This document shows, piece by piece, positions 1 through 7,558 of a DNA stretch of 64,000 nucleotides (within the stretch, counting starts at the first letter, position 1; each line of letters starts with the position of its first letter). This DNA comes from Ferrovibrio terrae_A (GTDB lineage Bacteria > Pseudomonadota > Alphaproteobacteria > Ferrovibrionales > Ferrovibrionaceae). The stretch is taken from contig NZ_CALSAN010000009.1 of the NCBI RefSeq assembly GCF_943372915.1, positions 85,828-149,827 on the forward strand. Reading direction: 5' to 3'. The translations under genes and the position numbers were made by a program. The notes under the pieces are model-generated. The model worked only from the letters and a program-made list of their open reading frames with translations. It searched no databases and was not told where the DNA came from.

Positions 1-1
1 C

Positions 2-1444
2 GAAATCGGTGATCCGGCGCCAGGCCCTGGCCTGCTCCTCATTCCACAGGCCGGTGCAGCCCCGGGTGATACGGGCCTCGGCGGCGATATTGGTCATTTC
101 CGTGATGATCAGGCCGGCGCCGCCAATGGCGCGGCTGCCCAGATGCACCAGGGTCCAGTCATTCGGCAGTCCGTCCTCGACCGAATACTGGCACATCGGT
201 GAGACCACCACGCGGTTGGCCACCGTCATATTGCGCAGGCGGAAGGGCGTGAACATCGGCGGCGGCGGATTGCCGGCCTTCGCCAGCATGGCGCCCTGTT
301 CCTTGGCAGTCTTTTCGGCGAACCAGCGGTCGATCTGGCCGATGAAGGCCGGATCGCGCAGGCGCAGGTTTTCATAGGTGATGCGCTTGGAGCGCGACAG
401 CAGGCTGAGCGCCAGCTGGATCGGCTCGAAGTTGCGGTAGCGGTCGGTATGTTCGAACCATTCCAGCGACACCTGGGCGGCATGCTGCAGGATCGAAACT
501 TCCGTCTGCCGGGCATCCTCAAAGGCCTTGAGGGCGGCCTGTACCGTGGGATGGCCGGCATTCAGTGCGCGGTTGAGCGCAATGGCGTCTTCCATGGCCA
601 GCTTGGTGCCCGAGCCGATCGAGAAATGCGCGGTATGCACGGCATCGCCGATCAGTACGACATTGTCATGCACCCAGCGTTCGCATTTGATCGTCGGGAA
701 GGTGCGCCAGATCGAGCGGTTGGTGAGCAGCTTGTGCCCTTTGAGATGCTTGGCAAACAGCGTCTCGCAATAGGCGATGGTATCGGCCTCGGTGGCCTGA
801 TCCAGGCCGGCGCGCTTCCAGGTCTCTTCCGTGGTCTCGACAATGAAGGTCGAAAGGCCGTCTTCGAAACGATAGGCATGCACCTGGAACAGGCCGTGCT
901 GGTTGGCTTCGAAGATAAAGGTGAAGGTGTCGAGCGGCAGGCTGGTGCCGAGCCAGACGAACTTGTTGCGGCGCCAGTCCATGCTTGGCCTGAAGGTCTG
1001 TTTCCAGGTTTCGCGCACCAGGCTGTTGATGCCATCGGCACCCACCAGCAGGTCGCAGTCATGGCGCAGACTTTCGAAGTCCTGCTGCTCGCTGTGAAAC
1101 TTGAGCACGACGCCTTCTGCGGCGCAGCGGGCCTGCAGGATCTGCAGCAGCTTCTTGCGTGCCAGACCGCAGAAGCCATGACCGCCAGAGCGGATGGTCT
1201 CGCCGCCGGCGACCACATCGATTTCCTGCCAGTAGGCGAAGTTGTCCCGGATCGCCTGGGCCGTCTCGGCATCTTCGGCCAGGAACTGGTTCAGTGTCTC
1301 GTCAGAGAAGACAACGCCGAAGCCGAAGGTGTCGTCAGGCTGATTGCGCTCGTAAACAGTAATCTGATGTCCGGCATCCGCCTTTTTCATCAGCAGCGCC
1401 AGATACAGGCCGGCCGGACCGGCCCCGACAATCGATACACGCAT
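2..1444 (-). CDS. Bifunctional FAD-dependent monooxygenase / old yellow enzyme (salicylyl-CoA 5-hydroxylase type), partial
   Basis: Open from an ATG at 1444 to the left edge with no stop, so the C-terminus lies outside the window (481 codons seen). The N-terminus MRVSIVGAGPAGLYLALL is a Rossmann FAD-binding motif (GxGxxG). A GDAVHTAH segment near residue 280 is the second FAD motif of aromatic-ring hydroxylases. From about residue 390 the frame passes without a break into an old-yellow-enzyme domain (FTPFRLRNM, then VVSPMCQYS). That fusion is the arrangement of bifunctional salicylyl-CoA 5-hydroxylase/oxidoreductase and 2-aminobenzoyl-CoA monooxygenase/reductase, which hydroxylate and then reduce an aromatic CoA thioester. 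The substrate cannot be fixed from sequence. GACGGGG just before the ATG is a plausible ribosome site. It is followed upstream by a very AT-rich stretch (1480-1505). Confidence 0.85.
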   Translation of the reverse strand, partial: MRVSIVGAGPAGLYLALLMKKADAGHQITVYERNQPDDTFGFGVVFSDETLNQFLAEDAETAQAIRDNFAYWQEIDVVAGGETIRSGGHGFCGLARKKLLQILQARCAAEGVVLKFHSEQQDFESLRHDCDLLVGADGINSLVRETWKQTFRPSMDWRRNKFVWLGTSLPLDTFTFIFEANQHGLFQVHAYRFEDGLSTFIVETTEETWKRAGLDQATEADTIAYCETLFAKHLKGHKLLTNRSIWRTFPTIKCERWVHDNVVLIGDAVHTAHFSIGSGTKLAMEDAIALNRALNAGHPTVQAALKAFEDARQTEVSILQHAAQVSLEWFEHTDRYRNFEPIQLALSLLSRSKRITYENLRLRDPAFIGQIDRWFAEKTAKEQGAMLAKAGNPPPPMFTPFRLRNMTVANRVVVSPMCQYSVEDGLPNDWTLVHLGSRAIGGAGLIITEMTNIAAEARITRGCTGLWNEEQARAWRRITDF

Positions 1445-1554
1445 GGCAATCCCCGTCTCTGCGGCCAAGATCCGGCTCGCCAATATATTTTATATTTAAA
1501 ATAAATTCCGGCAAGCGGCTCTTTTCATCGCCGGCCTGCCGCAGTGTCGCAGGC

Positions 1555-2139
1555 TCAGCGGGCGCGCGATGCGGTCAGTCCGAAAGCAGCAAGGGCGACG
1601 CCGAAGCAGATGCGCGACAGGCTGGCGGGCGGTATCGGCACGAAACCGAGATAGCGATAGCGCGCCAGTTCCGCGAGTGCGGCCGCCAGCACGCCAATCA
1701 GCAGCCAACGGGCCGGTACGGGGCGATGTCGCAGCCCGATCAGCACAGCCAGAAGCAGAATGCCGAGCAGGATCAATGGCAGGGGCAGGGCGCCAATCGG
1801 CAGTCGGTCAGCGGCCACGGCGATGGCGATGGCGATGCCAATGCCGGTGAACAGGGTAAGGCGTTTGGACCCTGGCGGGATGATCAGGCTGAAGACGGCA
1901 CCCAGCGCCAGGCCGGCAAAACCGAGGCCGGCGGCCAGGTAGCGCAGGTCCGCCTCAAGACCGGCCAGACCCGACCAGCCGATCAGGGCGGCCAGTTCCG
2001 CAGCGGCCACAGCCACATGCAGCACCGCGCCAATGCCCCAGAAGAGTGCGGCAGGAACCGGGCTGCGGGCCACCAGAAACAGGCAGAAGGCACCGCCAAG
2101 CAGATAAACCGTTTGTGCGATCAAGGCGATGTCAGGCAT
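1555..2139 (-). CDS. Small integral membrane protein, unknown function
   Basis: A 194-residue protein starting MPDIALIAQTVYLLGG. The frame stays open upstream, but the added residues lack membrane character and would run into the rpsT promoter region, so the ATG at 2139 is preferred. It is almost entirely hydrophobic, with about six predicted membrane segments separated by short loops (for example LILLGILLLAVLIGL near the C-terminus). No enzyme or transporter motif was recognised. It lies alone on the minus strand, divergent from rpsT and downstream of no obvious partner. Function is unknown; reality is supported by open length and strong hydrophobic periodicity. Confidence 0.6.
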   Translation of the reverse strand: MPDIALIAQTVYLLGGAFCLFLVARSPVPAALFWGIGAVLHVAVAAAELAALIGWSGLAGLEADLRYLAAGLGFAGLALGAVFSLIIPPGSKRLTLFTGIGIAIAIAVAADRLPIGALPLPLILLGILLLAVLIGLRHRPVPARWLLIGVLAAALAELARYRYLGFVPIPPASLSRICFGVALAAFGLTASRAR

Positions 2140-2245
2140 GTCTGCACTATGCCGACCGGCCTGAGTCGCCGCAAGTCTGCGCCAAGACACGGCAAAGGCT
2201 GTGAAAAATGCCAAAACTCCGCTTGGAATGCCTCTCTTGGCAGGG

Positions 2246-2274
2246 TTGACGCCTGCCGGGGGCGGGGCTATAAC
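2246..2274 (+). promoter_or_regulatory. Probable sigma-70 promoter of rpsT
   Basis: TTGACG at 2246-2251 and TATAAC at 2269-2274 are separated by exactly 17 bases, a near-consensus housekeeping promoter. Transcription would begin near 2281, about 47 bases before the rpsT start. Confidence 0.75.
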
Positions 2275-2327
2275 CCCGGCCTCGATTTGGCCGCAAGGCA
2301 ACCTACAACTATCGGAAATCGCAAGCT

Positions 2328-2591
2328 ATGGCTCAGCATAAGTCCGCGGAGAAGCGCGCCCGCCAGACCAAGAAGCGCACGGCCGTCAATCGTGCCCGTC
2401 GCACCAAGGTCCGCACAGCGGTGAAGTCCCTCGAAGCCGCTATCGCCAGTGGCGACAAGGCTGCCGCAACGGCCGCCCTGAAGAAGGCGCAGCCTGCCCT
2501 CGACAAGAGTGTGGGCAAGGCCGTGGTGAAGAAGCGGACTGCTTCGCGCAAGCTGTCGCGTCTGAACGCCCGCGTCAAAGCTATGGCTTGA
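2328..2591 (+). CDS. rpsT: 30S ribosomal protein S20
   Basis: An 87-residue, very basic protein beginning MAQHKSAEKRARQTKKR, the standard S20 opening, and ending in an alanine- and lysine-rich helical region. S20 binds 16S rRNA early in assembly of the small subunit. Length matches the family. It is transcribed alone: a good promoter lies just upstream and a strong hairpin terminator just after. rpsT a short way upstream of dnaA is a common alphaproteobacterial arrangement. Confidence 0.98.
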   Translation: MAQHKSAEKRARQTKKRTAVNRARRTKVRTAVKSLEAAIASGDKAAATAALKKAQPALDKSVGKAVVKKRTASRKLSRLNARVKAMA

Positions 2592-2637
2592 TTTACCGGC
2601 CGCGCCTGCGCGGCCGAGGTCAACTAAACACGACATA

Positions 2638-2677
2638 AACATCGCCCGTCTGTTTTTGCAGCGGGCGATGTTTTTTT
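2638..2677 (+). terminator. Rho-independent terminator of rpsT
   Basis: An 11-bp perfect stem (2638-2648 with 2662-2672, AACATCGCCCG and its complement) has an inner CTG/CAG extension and runs directly into a T tract (2671-2677). A second GC-rich hairpin without a T tract precedes it (2597-2604 with 2609-2616, CCTG loop). Confidence 0.92.
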
Positions 2678-3048
2678 ATGCGACTGCGAAGGTAAGCATC
2701 GCACGTCTGCCGTGTTCACAGACGTTTTATTGGTGAGGGGATTAGTCCGTGCGCTATGCGCCCAAGGCGCAAATCGCACCAGCAAGTTCTAATTCTGCAA
2801 CAGGGAAAAATTTTTTTCGGTGAGTCTTCATCTGTCCGCTTGCGTGGCCTGTGTGATTTCCCTTTAATGCCCCGGCTGCCGCTTGTTGAAGAGCTTTCGA
2901 GGCCGCCTTGTGAAGCGCAAAAAAGAACGCTTCCGTTTGGTAAATGGCCTGACTGTCTGACGACGCTCTGACTGACGCTCTGAACCGCCGGCTGCACGCG
3001 TGACGAAAACATAGATTTTGAAACAAGAACGTGGCGCGAGGTTCGGGG
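2678..3048. other. Non-coding stretch upstream of the rhodanese-dnaA unit
   Basis: About 370 bases with no convincing gene. It should hold the promoter for the rhodanese-dnaA transcript. GACGCTCTGA occurs twice 12 bases apart (2962-2971, 2974-2983). No cluster of DnaA boxes (TTATNCACA) was found, so there is no support here for the replication origin. Confidence 0.5.
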
Positions 3049-3492
3049 ATGTTGGCTTCGGTAATGGCGGGGGATGAAGATTATGCTGGCGATATCTCGA
3101 CGACCGAAGCCTGGAACCAGCTGGCGACCGATCCCGACGCGCTGCTGATCGACGTTCGTACCCAACCTGAATGGAGCTTCGTCGGTTCGCCGGATCTCGG
3201 CAAACTCGGCAAGCGTCCCTTATTCGTATCGTGGCAAGTGTATCCTGAGATGAGTGTTAACCCCCGTTTTGCTGACGAACTGCGCGGCCAGGGCATCAAG
3301 CCCGGCCAGGCGCTGTATTTCATCTGCCGTTCGGGTGCCCGCTCGCGTGCCGCCGCCAAGGCGATGACGGCCGCTGGTCTGGGGCCCTGTTATAATGTCG
3401 CTGGCGGCTTCGAGGGTGACCTCGATGCCGAAAAGCACCGTGGACGATTGAGCGGCTGGAAGTCTGCCGGTCTCGCCTGGATTCAGAGCTGA
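3049..3492 (+). CDS. Rhodanese-like domain protein
   Basis: A single-domain rhodanese of about 147 residues. DALLIDVRTQPEWSFVG is the N-terminal rhodanese signature, and FICRSGARSRAAAKAM holds the active-site loop with its cysteine (CRSGARS). Such proteins move a persulfide sulfur, though the physiological acceptor is unknown. The ATG at 3049 has GAGG eight bases upstream; a GTG at 3031 and an ATG at 3064 are alternatives. It ends only 8 bases before dnaA, so the two are probably co-transcribed. Single-domain rhodaneses beside dnaA occur in related alphaproteobacteria, with no established link to replication. Confidence 0.88.
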   Translation: MLASVMAGDEDYAGDISTTEAWNQLATDPDALLIDVRTQPEWSFVGSPDLGKLGKRPLFVSWQVYPEMSVNPRFADELRGQGIKPGQALYFICRSGARSRAAAKAMTAAGLGPCYNVAGGFEGDLDAEKHRGRLSGWKSAGLAWIQS

Positions 3493-3500
3493 GGTCGGAT

Positions 3501-5024
3501 ATGGTCAAGTCGTCGCAACCGCAGCCGCAATCTGTCTCCATGTCCGAATTGTCGGACAATCAACCGGCCGGCATTCCGGGTGAACCGCTGGACGTGCAAT
3601 GGCAGCGCGTCCGTGCCCGCCTGCGCGTGTCGTTTGGCGATGCCGCCTTCAATTCCTGGCTCAAGCCTCTGGCTTTGGCCGATGAGGGCCTGGCCAAGGA
3701 TGGCGATGTTCATCTGGCCGTGCCGACCCGTTTCATGCGCGACTGGGTCGCCAATCATTACAGCGAACGCCTGCGTGAAATCTGGCGCCTGGAAAATGCC
3801 GATGTCCGCCGGGTCATCATCCATGTCCGCCCGACCGGCGCCACCCAGCCGCCGCAGGCGAGCAAGGCGATGGCCGCATCTGCTCCGTCGGCCGATCATG
3901 GCGCGCCGTCGCCGCTGACCGGTCGTCCGGTTTCGATCAATGCGACGCCGGCCCGTCCGGCCCTGCAGGTGCGCGACATGGACGATGTCGAGCGCGAACT
4001 CTCCGCGCCGCTCGATCCGCGCTTCACCTTCGACAGCTTCATCACCGGCAAATCCAACGAGCTGGCCCGTGCCGCCGCGCTGCGCGTGGCCGAAAGCCCG
4101 ACGGTGACCTACAACCCGCTGTTCCTCTATGGCGGCGTCGGTCTGGGCAAGACCCATCTGATGCATGCGATCGGCTGGCATATCCGCCAGCGCTTCCCGG
4201 AGCGCCGGGTGGTGTATCTCTCGGCCGAGAAGTTCATGTACCAGTTCATCCGTGCCCTGCGTTTCAAGGACACGATGGCCTTCAAGGAGCAGTTCCGCTC
4301 GGTCGACGTGCTGATGATCGACGACATCCAGTTCATCGCCGGCAAGGAAAGCACCCAGGAAGAGTTCTTCCACACCTTCAACGCGCTGTGCGACCAGAAC
4401 CGCCAGATCATCGTCTCTGGCGATCGCTCGCCGTCGGATCTGGAAGGCATCGAGGAGCGCATGCGCTCGCGCCTGGGCTGGGGCCTGGTCGCCGATATCC
4501 ATCCGACCGACTTCGAGCTGCGGCTTTCGATCCTGCAGGCCAAGGCCGAGAAGAATGGCCTGACCAACATTCCGCAGGATGTGCTGGAATTCCTCGCCCG
4601 TCGCATCACGTCGAATGTGCGTGAGCTGGAAGGCGCCCTGAACCGCATCTCTGCCTATGCCAGCCTGGTCGGCAAGCCGGTCACCGTCACCTCGGCGCAG
4701 GAAGTGCTGCAGGATCTGCTGCGCGCCAACGACCGCAAGGTGACGATCGAGGAAATCCAGAAGCGCGTGGCCGAGCATTACTCGATCCGCTTCGCCGACA
4801 TGCATTCGCCGCGCCGGGCGCGAGCCGTGGCGCGTCCGCGCCAGGTGGCGATGTATCTCGCCAAGCAGCTGACGTCGCGCTCCTTGCCGGAAATCGGCCG
4901 CAAATTCGGCGGTCGCGACCACACCACGGTGATGCACGCCGTGCGCAAGATCGAGGAGCTGCGCGAGATCGATGCCGCCTTCGCGGAAGACATCGATTTG
5001 CTGCGCCGCAAACTGGAAAGTTGA
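3501..5024 (+). CDS. dnaA: Chromosomal replication initiator protein DnaA
   Basis: A 507-residue AAA+ initiator. It shows the N-terminal DnaB-interaction domain (FGDAAFNSWLKPL), a proline/alanine linker, Walker A GGVGLGKTHL near residue 212, Walker B VLMIDDIQF near 270, and the C-terminal DNA-binding signature GGRDHTTVMHAVRKIEE near 470. All catalytic motifs are intact. It opens the origin as an ATP-bound filament on DnaA boxes. The ATG at 3501 is taken; an internal ATG at 3540 is possible. dnaA, dnaN, recF and gyrB follow in the classical order. Confidence 0.98.
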   Translation: MVKSSQPQPQSVSMSELSDNQPAGIPGEPLDVQWQRVRARLRVSFGDAAFNSWLKPLALADEGLAKDGDVHLAVPTRFMRDWVANHYSERLREIWRLENADVRRVIIHVRPTGATQPPQASKAMAASAPSADHGAPSPLTGRPVSINATPARPALQVRDMDDVERELSAPLDPRFTFDSFITGKSNELARAAALRVAESPTVTYNPLFLYGGVGLGKTHLMHAIGWHIRQRFPERRVVYLSAEKFMYQFIRALRFKDTMAFKEQFRSVDVLMIDDIQFIAGKESTQEEFFHTFNALCDQNRQIIVSGDRSPSDLEGIEERMRSRLGWGLVADIHPTDFELRLSILQAKAEKNGLTNIPQDVLEFLARRITSNVRELEGALNRISAYASLVGKPVTVTSAQEVLQDLLRANDRKVTIEEIQKRVAEHYSIRFADMHSPRRARAVARPRQVAMYLAKQLTSRSLPEIGRKFGGRDHTTVMHAVRKIEELREIDAAFAEDIDLLRRKLES

Positions 5025-5068
5025 GTTTTAAAAAAAACTCAATAAAATCATATAGTTAAAATTAACGA

Positions 5069-5092
5069 GGGCTCGCCACAAGGCGGGCCCTT
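5069..5092 (+). terminator. GC-rich hairpin between dnaA and dnaN
   Basis: AGGGCTCGCC-ACAA-GGCGGGCCCT forms a 10-bp stem with one G-U pair. A smaller CCCC-GGAA-GGGG hairpin follows at 5111-5122. No T tract follows, so this may pause or attenuate rather than terminate. The 190-base gap presumably also holds the dnaN promoter. Confidence 0.35.
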
Positions 5093-5215
5093 CGCATATG
5101 CAAAAACGACCCCGGAAGGGGGCAAATCCCTCGCGTACAAAAGGGGGCTTTGATATACTTAACGGACTCGGCAGCTCCTGCCGCAAACCAACAAAAACAT
5201 GACCGGTTTCCAACC

Positions 5216-6334
5216 ATGAAACTCACCATCGAGCGTGCCGTTCTGCTGACCGCCCTGAGCCATGTCCAGAGCGTGGTGGAGCGTCGCAACACGATCCCGA
5301 TCCTGTCGAACGTGCTGCTGGAAGCCGATGGCGACAAGCTGGCATTGACCGCCACCGACCTCGACATCGCGGTGGTCGAGAAGCTGCCGGCCAAGGTGTC
5401 GAAGCCCGGCGCCACCACGGTGGCCGCGCATACCTTCTACGACATCGTGCGCAAGCTGCCCGAGGGTGCCGAGGTGGAACTCACCTTCACGGCGGCCGAA
5501 CAGCGCCTCGATCTGCGCGCCGGCCGCTCCAGCTTCAAGCTGAGCTGCCTGCCGAAGGAAGATTTCCCGGTGATGGCCGCCGGCGAGCTGCCGCACAGCT
5601 TCACGCTGCCGGCCGACCAGCTGCGCCGCCTGATCGACAAGACGCGCTTTGCCATCTCGACCGAAGAGACCCGCTACTATCTCAACGGCATCTATGTGCA
5701 TGCGGCCTCCAGTGCCGGCGTGCCGATGCTGCGTGCGGTCGCCACCGATGGCCATCGTCTGGCCCGCGTGGAATCGCCGCTGCCGGCCGGTGCTGCCGGC
5801 ATGCCCGGCGTGATCGTGCCGCGCAAGACCGTGGGCGAGCTGCGCAAGCTGCTGGAAGGCGGCTCGAGCGAGGCCCGCATCGAGCTGAGCGATACCAAGA
5901 TCCGTTTCGCGATTGGCGATCTGGTGCTGGTGTCGAAGCTGATCGATGGTGCCTTCCCCGAATACGAGCGCGTGATTCCGCGCGACAATGACAAGGTGAT
6001 GGAAGTCGACAGCAAGGCCTTTGCCGCCGCCGTCGACCGCGTCGCCACCATCTCGACCGAGAAGAGCCGCGCGGTGAAGATGTCGCTGAAGCCCGAGGGT
6101 ATCGAGCTGTCGGCCACCAGCCCCGACCAGGGCTCGGCATCCGAACAGCTGACGGCGGCCTACAGCTCGGCACCGATCGAAGTGGGCTACAATTCGCGCT
6201 ACCTGCTCGACATTGCCGGGCAGATCGAAGGCGAGAATGCCCGCTTCCTGCTGGCTGATGCACTGGCTCCCACCGTTGTGCGCGACCCGAGCGACGACGG
6301 TGCGCTCTATGTGCTGATGCCGATGCGAGTCTGA
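5216..6334 (+). CDS. dnaN: DNA polymerase III beta subunit (sliding clamp)
   Basis: A 372-residue protein, the normal length for the three-domain beta clamp. MKLTIERAVLLTALSHVQSVVERRNTIPILSNVLL is spread over the start and is typical. The C-terminus ALYVLMPMRV is the conserved clamp ending that lines the peptide-binding pocket. The open frame extends back to 5150, but homology begins at the ATG at 5216. It encircles DNA and tethers polymerases, including DnaE2 and the ImuB-type factor encoded in the transposon of this window. recF begins immediately after, implying one transcript. Confidence 0.97.
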   Translation: MKLTIERAVLLTALSHVQSVVERRNTIPILSNVLLEADGDKLALTATDLDIAVVEKLPAKVSKPGATTVAAHTFYDIVRKLPEGAEVELTFTAAEQRLDLRAGRSSFKLSCLPKEDFPVMAAGELPHSFTLPADQLRRLIDKTRFAISTEETRYYLNGIYVHAASSAGVPMLRAVATDGHRLARVESPLPAGAAGMPGVIVPRKTVGELRKLLEGGSSEARIELSDTKIRFAIGDLVLVSKLIDGAFPEYERVIPRDNDKVMEVDSKAFAAAVDRVATISTEKSRAVKMSLKPEGIELSATSPDQGSASEQLTAAYSSAPIEVGYNSRYLLDIAGQIEGENARFLLADALAPTVVRDPSDDGALYVLMPMRV

Positions 6335-6335
6335 G

Positions 6336-7535
6336 TTGCTGCGCAGCGCGGCGCGGGTTGCGGAACAGTCGTATGAGGGCACGACAGCAGGCGGCACCGC
6401 CGTCCTGTCGCTCAATTTGCGCGACTTTCGCAATTACGCCGAGCTGCATCTGCGCCTGACTGGCGGGCCGGTGGTGCTGACCGGGCCCAACGGGGCCGGC
6501 AAGACCAATATCCTGGAGGCGCTGTCCTTCCTCAGCCCCGGCCGCGGCCTGCGCCGCGCGAAGCTTTCCGATGTCAGCCGCAGCGATTGCGGCAGCGCGG
6601 GCTGGGTGGCACAGGCGGAACTCGCCAGCATGGTGGGCCCGGTGGCGATTGGCACCGGCTTGGCCGAAGGCGGCGAAGACGATGGTTCGGAACGTCGCGT
6701 CGTGCGCATCAATGGCGAGGCGGCGCCCAGCGCCAACGGGCTGGTCGAGTATCTGGATGTGGTGTGGCTGACGCCGCAGATGGACCGTCTGTTCGTCGAG
6801 GGTCTGTCCACGCGGCGGCGCTTCATGGACCGGCTGGTCTATGGCCTGGATGGCGGTCATGCCCGCCAGGTGGCGGCCTATGAGAAGGCGATGCGCGAAC
6901 GCAACCGCCTGCTGAAATTTGGCGGTGCCGACCCGGCCTGGCTGGCGGCGCTGGAAAGCCAGATGGCCGAGCATGGCGTGGCCGTGGCGGCCGCGCGGCG
7001 CGACGGCCTTGCCCGCATCGAGGCCGGCATGGCGCTGGCCACCGGCCCGTTTCCGCGGGCAAGGCTGGCGGCGCAGGGGCCGGTCGAAACCTGGCTGGCC
7101 GATATGCCGGCGCTGGCGGCGGAAGAGAAACTGCGGACGCTGCTGGCCGACCGGCGCGGCATCGACCGCGACGCGGGGGCGGCCACCGAAGGCCCGCATC
7201 GCAGCGACATGGCGGTGTGGCATGCCGACAAGGACCAGCCGGCCGCACAGTGTTCGACCGGCGAGCAGAAGGCGCTGCTGATTGCCATCACGCTGGCGAA
7301 TGCACGCCTGATCCGCGCCCGTCGCGCCATGGCGCCGCTGATGCTGCTGGACGAAGTGTCGGCGCATCTGGATGGCCGCCGCCGCGCGGCCTTGTATGAG
7401 GAGCTGCTCAGCATAGGCGGGCAGGTCTGGTTGACCGGTACGGATGAAGACCTGTTTGAAGGTCTGTCCGGCCGGGCGGAATTTTTCACGGTGACCGATG
7501 GCGTGGTGACGCCGCGGGCCGCCGTATCATGCTGA
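6336..7535 (+). CDS. recF: DNA replication/repair protein RecF
   Basis: A 399-residue SMC-like ATPase. LNLRDFRNYAELHLRL leads into Walker A (GPNGAGKTN, residues 50-58). The C-terminal part holds STGEQKALLIAITLANARLI (ABC signature) and LMLLDEVSAHLD (Walker B). RecF acts with RecO and RecR to load RecA at gapped DNA. The start used is a TTG one base after the dnaN stop; no in-frame ATG precedes the conserved region, so translational coupling to dnaN is likely. Length is slightly above the usual 360-380 because of the N-terminal lead. Confidence 0.95.
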   Translation: MLRSAARVAEQSYEGTTAGGTAVLSLNLRDFRNYAELHLRLTGGPVVLTGPNGAGKTNILEALSFLSPGRGLRRAKLSDVSRSDCGSAGWVAQAELASMVGPVAIGTGLAEGGEDDGSERRVVRINGEAAPSANGLVEYLDVVWLTPQMDRLFVEGLSTRRRFMDRLVYGLDGGHARQVAAYEKAMRERNRLLKFGGADPAWLAALESQMAEHGVAVAAARRDGLARIEAGMALATGPFPRARLAAQGPVETWLADMPALAAEEKLRTLLADRRGIDRDAGAATEGPHRSDMAVWHADKDQPAAQCSTGEQKALLIAITLANARLIRARRAMAPLMLLDEVSAHLDGRRRAALYEELLSIGGQVWLTGTDEDLFEGLSGRAEFFTVTDGVVTPRAAVSC

Positions 7536-7558
7536 TTGGCAGTTGAGGTTACAGGACG

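Noticed and set aside
449..1504. 351-codon plus-strand frame at the left edge
   Set aside because: It is the antisense of the FAD monooxygenase/old yellow enzyme gene, which has clear motifs throughout.
2678..5215. Replication origin near dnaA
   Set aside because: No cluster of DnaA boxes was found in the intergenic regions; the origin is often elsewhere in alphaproteobacteria.
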